DNA of 64,000 nt from Pseudomonadota bacterium (GTDB lineage: Bacteria > Pseudomonadota > Alphaproteobacteria > Rhodospirillales > Magnetospirillaceae): assembly GCA_021793155.1 (NCBI GenBank), contig JAJYTF010000009.1, positions 1 to 64,000 on the forward strand. Direction: 5' to 3'. Positions within the stretch are counted from its first letter, which is position 1; each line of letters starts with the position of its first letter. Shown piece after piece: positions 28,333 through 37,002 of this stretch. The notes under the pieces were generated by a model. The model did not search any database, was not told where the DNA came from, and saw only the letters and a list, made by a program, of their open reading frames with translations. The position numbers and the translations under genes are program-made.

Positions 28333-28682
28333 CGCCCTTCGGCCGAAAGATGCGGGACCTGCGCCAGCAGCGCGGCATTACGCTCAAACAGATGGCGGGG
28401 GACCTCAACCTGTCAGCGGCCTACCTGTCGGCACTCGAGCACGGCCAGCGCGGCAAGCCAAGCCCTGGCCTGGTGATGCAGATCCTCGGCTATTTCAATG
28501 TGATCTGGGACGAGGCCGAAGAAGTGAAGGCCCTGGCCGAGCTGTCCCATCCCAAGGTGACCCTGGACACCGCGGGTCTTTCTCCCACCGCCACCGAACT
28601 GGCTAATCGACTGAAGCGGCGAATTCGCGACATGCCGGAAGAACAGCTTCGCGAGCTGCTGGAATTGGTGAAGCAAGGCTGA
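28329..28682 (+). CDS. XRE-family helix-turn-helix regulator
   Basis: Small transcription factor of 117 residues. The helix-turn-helix covers about residues 5-60 ('KMRDLRQQRGITLKQMAGDLNLSAAYLSALEHGQRGKPSPGLV'), followed by a helical C-terminal region ending 'DMPEEQLRELLELVKQG'. It is last in the Tim44-like/mltA/membrane protein/Smr run, overlapping smr by four bases. It may regulate this run or act elsewhere; no operator is evident. Homologues often follow Smr genes in alphaproteobacteria. Confidence 0.9.
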   Translation: MTPFGRKMRDLRQQRGITLKQMAGDLNLSAAYLSALEHGQRGKPSPGLVMQILGYFNVIWDEAEEVKALAELSHPKVTLDTAGLSPTATELANRLKRRIRDMPEEQLRELLELVKQG

Positions 28683-28708
28683 GCCGCCGCGGCGTGGCGG
28701 CGCGCGCA

Positions 28709-28783
28709 TTGTCATCCCGGCGGCCGACGGAAGGACGGATCTCGAGGGCTTGACGAGATCCCTCGCGGTGCTCGGGATGACAA
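28709..28783. repeat. Nested intergenic palindrome between XRE gene and hslU
   Basis: The outer arms TTGTCATCCCG (28709-28719) and CGGGATGACAA (28773-28783) are exact inverted repeats. An inner stem GGATCTCG (28737-28744) pairs with CGAGATCC (28754-28761). It sits between convergent genes and could serve as a transcription terminator. A partial relative (AGATCCCTCGC...GATGACAGG) lies between holA and parB near 6110-6137. Confidence 0.7.
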
Positions 28784-28806
28784 AGGCTCCGTCGGGGTGA
28801 TCAACC

Positions 28807-30120
28807 CTACAAAATGAATTTCGACAAATCGGCGTTCTTGGCCAGGTCACCGACGCGCTCGCGGACCAGAGCGGCATCGATGGTGATGGTGCTGCCGGCA
28901 CGGTCGGTGGCGTTGAAACTGATCTCCTCCAGCAAGCGCTCCAGCACCGTGTGGAGGCGCCGTGCGCCGATGTTCTCGACGCCGAGGTTGATCTCGGCGG
29001 CCAGGTCGGCGATAGCTTCAATGGCTTCCGGGGCGAATTCCAGATTGACCTCCTCGGTCGCCAGTAGCGCTTTGTACTGCTTGATCAGGCTGGCCTCGGG
29101 TTCGGTCAGGATGCGGACGAAGTCGTCGCGCGACAACGCCTTCAGCTCGACCCGGATGGGCAGGCGGCCCTGCAGTTCCGGCAGCAGGTCGGCCGGCTTG
29201 GCCAGGTGGAAGGCGCCCGAGGCGATGAACAGGATGTGGTCGGTCTTCACCGGGCCGTGCTTGGTGTTGACCGTCGTGCCTTCGATCAGCGGCAACAGGT
29301 CGCGCTGCACGCCTTCGCGGCTGACGTCGCCGCCCTTCCACTCGCCCGATCGGGCGCAGATCTTGTCGATCTCGTCCAGAAAGACGATGCCGTTGTTCTC
29401 CACCGCGGCGATGGATTCCTTGAGCACCTTTTCCTGGTCGAGCAGCTTGTCGCTTTCTTCCGCCACCAGCACGTCGTAGGAGTCGCGCACCAGCATCTTG
29501 CGCGGCTTGGTCCGCTGGCCGAAGGCCTTGCCGAAGATGTCGCCGAGATTGACCATGCCCATCTGGGCACCCGGCATGCCGGGGATCTCGAAGGTCGGCA
29601 GGCCACCCGTGCTGTCCGCCACCTGCACCTCGATCTCGCGGTCGTTCAGGGCTCCTTCACGCAGCATCTTGCGAAATTTCTGGCGAGTATCGCCGCTGGC
29701 GCTTTCGCCCACCAGCGCGTCCAGCACCCGTTCTTCGGCAGCCAGCTCGGCCTTGGCGGCAACCTGTTTGCGCAACCGTTCCCGCGTCATGACGATGGCG
29801 GCTTCCACCAGGTCGCGAACGATCTGTTCGACGTCGCGGCCGACATAGCCGACCTCGGTGAACTTCGTCGCCTCGACCTTGAGGAACGGTGCTTGCGCCA
29901 GCCGCGCCAGGCGGCGGGCGATTTCGGTCTTGCCGACGCCGGTGGGACCGATCATCAGGATGTTCTTCGGCAGCACCTCCTCGCGCAGCGCTTCCGGCAG
30001 CTGCTGGCGGCGCCAGCGGTTTCTGAGCGCGATGGCGACAGCGCGCTTGGCGTCATGCTGGCCGACGATGAAGCGGTCCAGCTCGGAGACGATTTCACGG
30101 GGAGAAAAGGCAGCGCTCAT
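28807..30120 (-). CDS. hslU: ATP-dependent protease ATPase subunit HslU
   Basis: AAA+ unfoldase of 437 residues that feeds proteins to the HslV peptidase in the cytoplasm. It has Walker A '[18 protein letters not shown]', Walker B '[10 protein letters not shown]' and the pore motif region '[15 protein letters not shown]'. The I-domain runs about residues 110-240, and the C-terminus ends 'LSKFIL', which inserts into HslV for activation. Its start overlaps the hslV stop by four bases. It converges on the XRE regulator across a palindromic repeat. Confidence 0.98.
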   Translation of the reverse strand: MSAAFSPREIVSELDRFIVGQHDAKRAVAIALRNRWRRQQLPEALREEVLPKNILMIGPTGVGKTEIARRLARLAQAPFLKVEATKFTEVGYVGRDVEQIVRDLVEAAIVMTRERLRKQVAAKAELAAEERVLDALVGESASGDTRQKFRKMLREGALNDREIEVQVADSTGGLPTFEIPGMPGAQMGMVNLGDIFGKAFGQRTKPRKMLVRDSYDVLVAEESDKLLDQEKVLKESIAAVENNGIVFLDEIDKICARSGEWKGGDVSREGVQRDLLPLIEGTTVNTKHGPVKTDHILFIASGAFHLAKPADLLPELQGRLPIRVELKALSRDDFVRILTEPEASLIKQYKALLATEEVNLEFAPEAIEAIADLAAEINLGVENIGARRLHTVLERLLEEISFNATDRAGSTITIDAALVRERVGDLAKNADLSKFIL

Positions 30121-30659
30121 AGGGTTTCCACGACGACGTTTTCATTGGTGAAGACACAGATGTCAGCGGCGATTTTCATCGCCTTGCGGGCGATTGCCTC
30201 GGCTTCCAGCCCGTCGATGTCAATCAGCGCCCGGGCGGCGGACAATGCGTAGTTGCCGCCCGAGCCGATGCCGATCAGCCCGTCTTCGGGCTCGAGGACG
30301 TCGCCGGTACCGGTCAGCACCAGCGAAACGGTCTTGTCAGCCACCGCCATCATCGCCTCGAGACGGCGCAGGAAGCGGTCGGTCCGCCAGTCCTTGGCCA
30401 ATTCGACGCAAGCGCGGGTCAACTGCCCGGGATGCTTCTCGAGCTTCGCTTCCAGTCGCTCGAACAGGGTGAAGGCGTCGGCCGTGGCGCCGGCGAATCC
30501 GCCGATCACCGATCCGTCGCCCAGACGCCGCACTTTGCGCGCATTGGACTTGATGACCGTGTTGCCGAGAGACACCTGGCCGTCGCCGGCAATCACCACC
30601 GTGTTGTTCTTGCGCACCGCCAGGATGGTGGTGCCGTGCCAAAGCTCGTTGGTCGTCAT
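30117..30659 (-). CDS. hslV: ATP-dependent protease peptidase subunit HslV
   Basis: Threonine peptidase of 180 residues, the proteasome-like core of HslVU. ATG 30659 gives '[19 protein letters not shown]'; processing would expose the catalytic Thr at 'TTILAVRK', as usual for alphaproteobacterial HslV. '[25 protein letters not shown]' and '[14 protein letters not shown]' are conserved. The open frame continues upstream without conservation. It is divergent from the degenerate sensor kinase; in many alphaproteobacteria the divergent neighbour is hisB instead. No clear heat-shock promoter was found upstream. Confidence 0.97.
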   Translation of the reverse strand: MTTNELWHGTTILAVRKNNTVVIAGDGQVSLGNTVIKSNARKVRRLGDGSVIGGFAGATADAFTLFERLEAKLEKHPGQLTRACVELAKDWRTDRFLRRLEAMMAVADKTVSLVLTGTGDVLEPEDGLIGIGSGGNYALSAARALIDIDGLEAEAIARKAMKIAADICVFTNENVVVETL

Positions 30660-30880
30660 GCAGCCTCGAAAGAAGGGGATCGGATGTAGAGATAGGTCGC
30701 TGGCGTGCCGACGGTAGAGGCCGACCGACCGGAATGGTCGGATGATAGACCGAGCCTCCGTTTGTGCCAATGCGAAGGGAGCCATGCAAAGACAGTGAGT
30801 TGACAGCCGCCGGCCGTTGGGAGAAAACCACAATTATAATCAGGTCAATGGTCATGCGGGCATTCATGGTGGGGGCCAAG

Positions 30881-32557
30881 ATGCAGCAGCAAAACGCCAG
30901 GCATCAGATTCGCGGCCCGGTCCTTGGTCCTCTTGCCCTTGCGCTCATCATCCTGATGCTGACAGGCTTGGCCGGTCTCTACCACCTGGTCGAGGGTGAG
31001 GATCGCGCCAAGGTGAAAGGCACCCTGACGCGGGTCGAGGCCCTGCTCAAGGAACAGCTCACGGGTGATGCCGAAGCGCTCGACATGGCGTTGTACGGCG
31101 TGGCGGTCAATCACGACTTTGCCGATCCCTTGCGCGACCACGACCGGACCCGCCTTGCCGAACTGGCGCAGCCAATCTACCGGCATTTTCGCGAAGACCA
31201 TCGAATCACCCATTTCTACATCGACGACGCCAACCGGGTGAACCTTCTGCGTGCCCATGACCCCGACATGTTCGGCGACCGGATCGAGCGCCGGACCACG
31301 CTGGAGGCGGAGCGCAGCGGGCGGACCGCCAGTGGCATCGAACTTGGGCCGCTGGGGGCCCTGACCCTGCGGGCGGTCATGCCCTACAGGGCCGACGGCC
31401 AGGTCCTCGGCTATTTCGAGCTGGGCGAGGAGATCGGCCATGTGATGGGCAACATCCACGATATCCTTTCGGCCGACCTGGTGGTACTTCTCGACAAGCG
31501 CCGTCTGAGCGCCGGCAATTGGGAAGTCGGCAGGCGCCTGTTCGGCTGGCTGCTGCCGTGGAGCCAGTTCCCCACGGTGGTGGCGACCGCCAGCACCATC
31601 GGCGAGTTCGACAAGCCGTTGCTCGACCTGATCGCCCAGGCATCACCCAGCGGAGATGTTCCGGTCAGCCGGTTGCGGCTGGGCGCGCGGTCCATTCATT
31701 TCACCCCCCTGCCGATCTACGATGCCGCCGGAGAGCGGGTGGGCAGCCTGCTGGTGGGCGTGGATCTGACCGCGCTGTCGGCGCGCTCACGCACCCTGAT
31801 GATTGCCATGGCGGTGCTGTGCGTGGCATTGGGCGGCGGGCTGGTGGTGTTCTTCCACCGCTTGCTGGGCGGCCTGGAAAGCCGGGTGCACAGCTGCATC
31901 GACAAGATGGCGATGACCAATGCCGACCTGGAACGGATCGCCTTCGTCACCACCACCCAATTGCAGGAACCCTTGGATCGGCTGAACGAGGCCAGCCGGC
32001 GGTTGAGCGCGCGGTCGGCATCGAGCCTCGACGGCGAGGCGAAATCCGACCTCAACCTGGTGGTCGCCGGAACGGAAGAAATCCGCGAGACGCTTGGGGC
32101 TCTCGAGGATTATTTCGATCTTGGACTCACCGGACATCGACCCGAGCCGGTGGATTTGGGCGCGGTCTTCGTCGCTGCCGTCGATCATCTGCGGCCAGCG
32201 TTGGGCGATGCCGAACTGGTGGCGCCGCCGCTGCCCACGGTGACCGCCAACCCCGTCCTGCTGGCGCGAGCCTTCTTCTGCCTGGTGGAACATGCGGCGG
32301 CGGCCAAGGCCCCTCGCCGCCGGCTGCGCCTGGCGGTTACCGCGGCCGAGGGCGCCGGCGGCTGGTCCATCATATTTGCCGACAACGGTACCGGCCTTGA
32401 AGGCGACTGCCAGCAAACCGCCCGGCTGGCGATGGCCGACCGCGTCGCGGCGGCGCATGGCGGCAAGATCGAAGTGGAACGCCACCAGGGCATCGGCACC
32501 ACGGTACGGATGAGCATTGCCGCCGTGGCAGGAGCACGCACCGCCGGAATGTCGTAA
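30881..32557 (+). CDS. Double-CACHE sensor protein with degenerate histidine kinase core
   Basis: Membrane sensor of about 558 residues. An N-terminal membrane segment ('PLALALIILMLTGLAGLYHLV') leads into a periplasmic double-CACHE-like domain ('ITHFYIDDANRVNLLRAHDPDMFGD', 'LTLRAVMPYRADGQVLGYFELGEEI'). A second membrane segment ('TLMIAMAVLCVALGGGLVVFF') and a kinase-like half follow. The dimerisation box reads LERIAFVTTTQLQEPL: Thr359 replaces the phospho-acceptor His of the usual SHDLQEP pattern. The ATPase domain keeps DNGTG (501-505), but the N-box Asn is not evident (FFCLVEHAAAAK). It is probably a pseudokinase. No response regulator is adjacent. ATG 30881 is chosen for its GGGGG-type ribosome site. 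Confidence 0.85.
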   Translation: MQQQNARHQIRGPVLGPLALALIILMLTGLAGLYHLVEGEDRAKVKGTLTRVEALLKEQLTGDAEALDMALYGVAVNHDFADPLRDHDRTRLAELAQPIYRHFREDHRITHFYIDDANRVNLLRAHDPDMFGDRIERRTTLEAERSGRTASGIELGPLGALTLRAVMPYRADGQVLGYFELGEEIGHVMGNIHDILSADLVVLLDKRRLSAGNWEVGRRLFGWLLPWSQFPTVVATASTIGEFDKPLLDLIAQASPSGDVPVSRLRLGARSIHFTPLPIYDAAGERVGSLLVGVDLTALSARSRTLMIAMAVLCVALGGGLVVFFHRLLGGLESRVHSCIDKMAMTNADLERIAFVTTTQLQEPLDRLNEASRRLSARSASSLDGEAKSDLNLVVAGTEEIRETLGALEDYFDLGLTGHRPEPVDLGAVFVAAVDHLRPALGDAELVAPPLPTVTANPVLLARAFFCLVEHAAAAKAPRRRLRLAVTAAEGAGGWSIIFADNGTGLEGDCQQTARLAMADRVAAAHGGKIEVERHQGIGTTVRMSIAAVAGARTAGMS

Positions 32558-32579
32558 CAACTGGCGCAAGGCCGCACTT

Positions 32580-32603
32580 CCTGCTAGGTAACAGCCCAGC
32601 AGG
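32580..32603 (+). promoter_or_regulatory. Small hairpin next to the hisB ribosome site
   Basis: CCTGCT (32580-32585) pairs with AGCAGG (32598-32603). The second arm overlaps the hisB Shine-Dalgarno sequence CAGGAGGAA, so the hairpin could limit hisB translation. The stem is only six pairs, so this is tentative. Confidence 0.35.
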
Positions 32604-32614
32604 AGGAATCTGCC

Positions 32615-33214
32615 ATGCGGCAAGCCAGCATCGAGCGCAACACCAAGGAAACGCGTATCCGCGTGACCGTCAATCTCGACGGCAGCGGTACTTACGCCGT
32701 CGACACCGGTATCGGCTTCCTCGACCACATGCTGGAGCAGCTGTCGCGGCACAGCCTGGTCGATCTCGACCTCAAGGCACATGGCGACCTGCATATCGAC
32801 GCCCATCACACCACCGAGGACAGCGGTATCGCCATCGGTCAGGCGATCGACCGGGCGCTTGGCGAGCGCCTGGGCATCAGTCGCTACGGTTCCGCCCTGA
32901 TCCCGATGGACGAGACGTTGACCCGGGTGGCCATCGACTTGTCGAACCGGCCCTACCTGGTGTGGAAGGTGCCGTTCTCGCGCGACAAGCTGGGGACCAT
33001 GGACACCGAACTGTTCAAGGAATGGTTCCACGCCTTCGCCCAGGCGGCCGGGGCGACGCTCCATGTGGAAACCCTGTACGGCGAGAACAACCACCACATC
33101 GTCGAGGCCTGCTTCAAAGGGTTGGCCCGGGCGCTGCGCGAAGCCATCGCCGTCGACCCGCGCAAGGCCGACGCCGTGCCCTCGACTAAGGGGACGTTGG
33201 GTGGGTCGCTGTGA
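32615..33214 (+). CDS. hisB: Imidazoleglycerol-phosphate dehydratase
   Basis: Histidine synthesis enzyme of 199 residues that dehydrates imidazoleglycerol phosphate to imidazole acetol phosphate; monofunctional, without the phosphatase domain found in E. coli. The metal-binding repeats '[46 protein letters not shown]' and '[22 protein letters not shown]' are intact. A strong ribosome site (AGGAGGAA) precedes the ATG. It opens hisB-hisH-hisA-hisF-hisE, and its stop codon overlaps the hisH GTG. Confidence 0.98.
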   Translation: MRQASIERNTKETRIRVTVNLDGSGTYAVDTGIGFLDHMLEQLSRHSLVDLDLKAHGDLHIDAHHTTEDSGIAIGQAIDRALGERLGISRYGSALIPMDETLTRVAIDLSNRPYLVWKVPFSRDKLGTMDTELFKEWFHAFAQAAGATLHVETLYGENNHHIVEACFKGLARALREAIAVDPRKADAVPSTKGTLGGSL

Positions 33215-33855
33215 CAACGGTCCTCATTGATTACGGCTCGGGCAATCTTCGCTCGGCCGCCAAGGCATTCGAGCGGGCGGTGGCCGAAGCGGGCTTGTCC
33301 GATACCGTCGTAGTCACCGCCGATCCCGACCTCGTCCGCCGGGCCGACCGTATCGTGCTGCCCGGCGTCGGCGCCTTCGCCGACTGCAGGCGGGGCCTCG
33401 ACGCTCTGCCCGGCATGACGGAAATGTTGATCGAGCAAGTGGCCAAGGGCGGCAAGCCGTTCCTCGGAATCTGCGTCGGCATGCAACTGATGGCAAGCTG
33501 GGGTCGCGAACATGGCGATCATCGGGGCCTGGACTGGATCGCCGGCGAAGTGGTCGGTCTCGACCCCGCCGATCCGGCTCTCAAGGTGCCTCATATGGGC
33601 TGGAACGATTTGCGCTTCACACCGGGCGCCCACCCGTTGCTGGCGGGTATCGAGCCGGGCCAGCATGCCTATTTCGTCCACAGCTATCAGTTCGCCACTG
33701 CCGAGCCGGCCCAGGTGCTGGCTACGGTCGACTACGGCGGCCCGGTAACGGCGATGGTGGGACGCGACAATCTGGTGGGCACCCAGTTCCACCCGGAAAA
33801 GAGCCAGGCCACCGGCCTGGCGGTGATCACCAACTTCCTGCGCTGGCGGCCATGA
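33211..33855 (+). CDS. hisH: Imidazole glycerol phosphate synthase, glutaminase subunit HisH
   Basis: Class I glutamine amidotransferase of 214 residues that supplies ammonia to HisF. The nucleophile Cys lies in '[16 protein letters not shown]', and the His-Glu pair in '[15 protein letters not shown]'. The N-terminus '[20 protein letters not shown]' is typical. The GTG start overlaps the hisB stop, and it overlaps hisA by four bases. In this operon hisA lies between the two synthase subunits, hisH and hisF, as is common. Confidence 0.98.
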   Translation: MTTVLIDYGSGNLRSAAKAFERAVAEAGLSDTVVVTADPDLVRRADRIVLPGVGAFADCRRGLDALPGMTEMLIEQVAKGGKPFLGICVGMQLMASWGREHGDHRGLDWIAGEVVGLDPADPALKVPHMGWNDLRFTPGAHPLLAGIEPGQHAYFVHSYQFATAEPAQVLATVDYGGPVTAMVGRDNLVGTQFHPEKSQATGLAVITNFLRWRP

Positions 33856-34577
33856 TTCTTTTTCCTGCGATCGACCTCAAGGACGGTGCCTGCGTTCGCC
33901 TGATCAAGGGCGAAATGAGTGCCGCCACCGTCTTCAACACCGATCCGGCGGCCCAGGCGGCCAGCTTTGCCACGGCCGGCTGCGCCTGGATTCACGTGGT
34001 CGACCTGAACGGCGCCTTTGCCGGCAAGCCGGTGAATGCCAAGGCGGTTTCGGCGATCGTCGGGGCCGTGCCGGTTCCGGTGCAGCTGGGCGGCGGTATC
34101 CGCGACATGGCGACCATTGAGCAATGGCTCGAAGCGGGCGTCGCCCGGGTCATCCTGGGCACCGTGGCGCTGCGCGATCCGGCCCTGGTGCGCGCTGCCT
34201 GCATCCGCTTTCCCGGTCGCGTGGCGGTGGGGATCGACGCACGCGGTGGCTTGGTGGCGGTGGAGGGCTGGGCCGAGACCTCGAAGGTTACCGCCCTCGA
34301 CCTCGCGCTGAAATTCGAGGATGCCGGCGTCGCCGCCATCATTTACACCGACATCGATCGCGACGGCGTGCTGGCCGGCCCCAATGTCGAAGCGACCGCG
34401 GCCCTGGCCGGGCGGTTGACCACGCCGGTCATCGCCTCGGGCGGCGTGTCCTCGCTGGACGACTTGCGGGCGCTGAAGGCACGAGCGGCTTCCGGCATCG
34501 CCGGTGTCATCTCTGGCCGCGCGCTCTACGACGGCCGCATCGACTTGAAGGCGGCGCTGGAAGTATTGAAGGACTGA
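33852..34577 (+). CDS. hisA: ProFAR isomerase HisA
   Basis: TIM-barrel isomerase of 241 residues that converts ProFAR to PRFAR by an Amadori rearrangement. The general acid/base Asp residues lie in '[18 protein letters not shown]' and '[17 protein letters not shown]'; the phosphate-binding 'QLGGGIRD' and '[11 protein letters not shown]' loops are present. The start overlaps hisH. A gap of 117 bases separates it from hisF, the widest gap in the his run, and I see no gene in it. Confidence 0.97.
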   Translation: MILFPAIDLKDGACVRLIKGEMSAATVFNTDPAAQAASFATAGCAWIHVVDLNGAFAGKPVNAKAVSAIVGAVPVPVQLGGGIRDMATIEQWLEAGVARVILGTVALRDPALVRAACIRFPGRVAVGIDARGGLVAVEGWAETSKVTALDLALKFEDAGVAAIIYTDIDRDGVLAGPNVEATAALAGRLTTPVIASGGVSSLDDLRALKARAASGIAGVISGRALYDGRIDLKAALEVLKD

Positions 34578-34694
34578 CGACGTCATGCGGCGCAGTCGAG
34601 GATTCAACCCTCAAGATCACCGAGCGATCTCGACGGACCTTTTAGTCGTCGTGGCGGGCGCGGTGGTGAAGATTATTCCCTGCGGGGCGACCCT

Positions 34695-35456
34695 ATGTTG
34701 AAGATGCGCATCATCCCCTGCCTCGACGTCAAGGACGGGCGGGTGGTCAAAGGGGTCAACTTCGTCGACCTGGTGGACGCCGGCGATCCGGTTGAGCAGG
34801 CCCGTGTTTATGACCGGGCCGGCGCCGACGAACTGACCTTCCTCGACATCACCGCGTCGTCGGACAACCGTAACACGCTTTACGACGTGGTCGCCCGTAC
34901 CGCCGAGCAATGCTTCATGCCGCTGACCGTCGGCGGCGGTGTCCGCCAGGTCGAGGATATCCGGAGACTGCTGCTGGCCGGGGCCGACAAGGTTTCGATC
35001 AATACCGCCGCCGTGCACCGTCCGGAATTCGTCCGCGAAGCGGCCGAGAAATTCGGCAGCCAGTGCATCGTCGTGGCTATCGATGCCAAGCGGACGGCGC
35101 CGGGCCGCTTCGAGATCTTCACCCACGGCGGCCGCAAGGCCACGGGCATCGACGCCGTGGAATGGGCACGCCGCATGGCGACGTTCGGCGCCGGTGAGAT
35201 CCTGCTCACCTCGATGGATCGCGACGGCACGCGCCAGGGTTTCGACATCCCGCTGACCCGGGCGGTGGCTGACGCGGTGCGCATTCCGGTGATCGCATCG
35301 GGTGGCGTCGGCACCCTCGATCATCTGGTGGAAGGCATCCGCGACGGGCACGCAACCGCCGTTCTGGCCGCCTCGATCTTTCATTTTGGCCAGTTTTCCA
35401 TTGGCCAGGCCAAGGCCCATATGCAGGCAGCCGGTATCCCGGTGCGCCTGTCCTGA
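34695..35456 (+). CDS. hisF: Imidazole glycerol phosphate synthase, cyclase subunit HisF
   Basis: TIM-barrel cyclase of 253 residues that uses ammonia from HisH to form imidazole glycerol phosphate and AICAR. The catalytic Asp residues fall in '[22 protein letters not shown]' and '[16 protein letters not shown]', and the phosphate loops are 'TVGGGVRQ' and '[11 protein letters not shown]'. The start could be the first ATG (34695) or a second ATG three codons on. Twelve bases separate it from hisE. Confidence 0.97.
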   Translation: MLKMRIIPCLDVKDGRVVKGVNFVDLVDAGDPVEQARVYDRAGADELTFLDITASSDNRNTLYDVVARTAEQCFMPLTVGGGVRQVEDIRRLLLAGADKVSINTAAVHRPEFVREAAEKFGSQCIVVAIDAKRTAPGRFEIFTHGGRKATGIDAVEWARRMATFGAGEILLTSMDRDGTRQGFDIPLTRAVADAVRIPVIASGGVGTLDHLVEGIRDGHATAVLAASIFHFGQFSIGQAKAHMQAAGIPVRLS

Positions 35457-35467
35457 AAGGAGAAGCC

Positions 35468-35797
35468 ATGCCGGTACCGACCGCCAGGATTCTCGACCAG
35501 CTGTTCGAGACCATCGCTGATCGCAAAGACAGCGATCCCGAAAAATCGTATACGGCCAAATTGTTTTCCCGCGGGCGCGGCAAGATCGCGCAAAAGCTCG
35601 GTGAGGAAGCCGTGGAGACGGTGGTTGCGGCCCTGGCCGAAGGTTCCGGTCGGCTGGTCAGCGAAAGCGCCGACCTGCTCTATCACCTCATGGTCCTTTG
35701 GGCCGATTGCGGCGTGACGCCGACCGAGGTATGGACCGAACTGGAGAAGCGCCAGGGCGTCTCTGGCATCGACGAGAAGAAGGCGCGCAAGAAATGA
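35468..35797 (+). CDS. hisE: Phosphoribosyl-ATP pyrophosphatase
   Basis: All-helical pyrophosphatase of 109 residues for the second step of histidine synthesis, as a stand-alone HisE without the HisI cyclohydrolase domain. The MazG-like metal-binding residues are in 'KLGEEAVETVVAALAEG' and 'ESADLLYHLMVLWADCG', preceded by 'SYTAKLFSRGRGKIAQKLGEE'. AAAGGAG lies upstream of the start. hisI and other his genes are not in the window. Confidence 0.97.
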   Translation: MPVPTARILDQLFETIADRKDSDPEKSYTAKLFSRGRGKIAQKLGEEAVETVVAALAEGSGRLVSESADLLYHLMVLWADCGVTPTEVWTELEKRQGVSGIDEKKARKK

Positions 35798-35810
35798 AAG
35801 GGGAGTGGCA

Positions 35811-36176
35811 ATGACCTACGATCCCAACAACGTGTTCGCCAAGATCCTGCGCGGCGAGATCCCCTGCAAGAAGGTCTACGAGGACGATTTCGCCCTCGCC
35901 TTCCACGACATCAACCCACGGGCGCCCGTCCATGTGCTGGTGATCCCCAAGGGTCCCTATGTCTCGATGGCAGATTTCACCCTCAAGGCGCCAGCCGAAC
36001 TGGTGGCGGGCTTCATACGGGCCGTGGGCACCGTGGCCCGCCAGTTGGGGGTCGAGGAGCAGGGCTACCGTATCCTGGCCAATAGCGGGGCGAACGCGCA
36101 CCAGGAAGTGCCGCATCTGCATATTCACATTTTTGCCGGCCGTCCGCTGGGGCCGATGCTGGTCGAACGCAAGTAA
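35811..36176 (+). CDS. HIT-family (Hint-like) nucleotide hydrolase
   Basis: Histidine-triad protein of 121 residues that binds and hydrolyses nucleotide phosphoramidates or dinucleotides. The triad HLHIHIF starts at residue 102, with the catalytic middle His of the HxHxHx motif. 'NVFAKILRGEIPCKKVYEDDFALAFHDINPRAPVHVLVIPK' is the standard N-terminal half. ATG 35811 has AGGGGAG five bases upstream, better placed than for the earlier GTG 35805. A HIT gene following hisE is a common alphaproteobacterial order. Confidence 0.94.
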   Translation: MTYDPNNVFAKILRGEIPCKKVYEDDFALAFHDINPRAPVHVLVIPKGPYVSMADFTLKAPAELVAGFIRAVGTVARQLGVEEQGYRILANSGANAHQEVPHLHIHIFAGRPLGPMLVERK

Positions 36177-36257
36177 TTTGTTTCCGGCCGTCCGCCGAAC
36201 CTTTCCCGCCACGGTTTGTTGACTCCCGCAACATGGAAACCATGGCAGGAGGAGGAC

Positions 36258-36632
36258 ATGGCGACGGGATGCGTCATGAGAGCGGGGCGGATATTTGCCG
36301 CCGCCGCTATTTTGCTGTTGAGCCTACCGGCGGTGGCCGAAACGCCGGCACAAACCGGCGGACCGGCCACCGAACGGAATCAAGCCACCAAGGCGCTGCC
36401 GGAGAAGCCCGGTCAGCCGCAGACAGCCGCGGTGCCTTCGGCGCAGACCGGCGTCATCGACATCAATTCGGCCAGCAAGGCGCAACTCGAAAGCTTGCCC
36501 GGTATCGGCAAGCGGCGCGCCGACGCCATCGTGGCGCATCGGCCTTACAAAAGCCCTGACGAACTGGTTAGCCGCAAAGTAATCCCCGGAAAGGTCTATA
36601 CCGGAATCAAAGACCGGGTTGCTGCGCGCTGA
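36258..36632 (+). CDS. Exported helix-hairpin-helix (ComEA-like) protein
   Basis: Protein of 124 residues with a signal peptide ('MRAGRIFAAAAILLLSLPAVAET'), a Pro/Ala/Gln-rich linker and a C-terminal helix-hairpin-helix pair 'IDINSASKAQLESLPGIGKRRADAIVAHRPYKSPDELVSRKVIPGKVYTGIK'. That domain binds DNA non-specifically and is found in the competence protein ComEA. No other DNA-uptake gene is adjacent, though comM lies 6 kb away. ATG 36258 has a strong ribosome site (AGGAGGAGG). Confidence 0.88.
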   Translation: MATGCVMRAGRIFAAAAILLLSLPAVAETPAQTGGPATERNQATKALPEKPGQPQTAAVPSAQTGVIDINSASKAQLESLPGIGKRRADAIVAHRPYKSPDELVSRKVIPGKVYTGIKDRVAAR

Positions 36633-37002
36633 TTTCCATCGGCCGCAAGGCCGCGGCTCGACCGATCCCGGCCAAAGGCCGTACTTGACCCTTCGCCGGG
36701 GACCGCCCCGCGACCCGGACTTGCCGGGTCACCCCCCCTTTCAGGTGGTCCCCTGCCTACCCGAATGACGGAGTTCTGCCGCCCTGGCGGGTGTTCCATC
36801 GCCGGGGGGTGATCGTGACTCTTCAATAATTCGATACGTTAATCCCCTTATTACCAAAGTATAGACACATTAGCACTGAAGCATAAGTTTTTATGCGTTG
36901 ACAATAATGCAACCCCAAATACGATTTCGCTAAGGCGGTTGAAAAAATATCGATAGCCCGAACAGGGCGGAATTCAAGCCGGCATGACGAGGAAACATCA
37001 CG
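36633..37002. other. Intergenic region before the sulfur/cytochrome operon
   Basis: No gene is supported. The first 200 bases are GC-rich with short GC palindromes. From about 36820 onwards the sequence turns AT-rich and carries the likely promoter of the downstream operon. A GCATAA-GTTT-TTATGC inverted repeat lies at 36881-36896, just before the -35 box, and may be an operator. Confidence 0.6.
36898..36925 (+). promoter_or_regulatory. Sigma-70 type promoter for the TsdA operon
   Basis: A perfect -35 box TTGACA (36898-36903) is followed after 16 bases by TACGAT (36920-36925), which has four of six -10 consensus bases. The first gene starts 78 bases further on. A 6-bp-arm inverted repeat abuts the -35 box on the upstream side, a position suited to a regulator. 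Confidence 0.55.

Noticed and set aside
30660-30880. Heat-shock (RpoH-type) promoter upstream of hslV
   Set aside because: A CCTATCT-like -10 exists, but no CTTG-type -35 box lies at a suitable distance.
31787-33217. Open frame of 476 codons on the minus strand
   Set aside because: It spans the antisense of the pseudokinase, hisB and the gap between them, with no recognisable domain. The plus-strand genes are clear.
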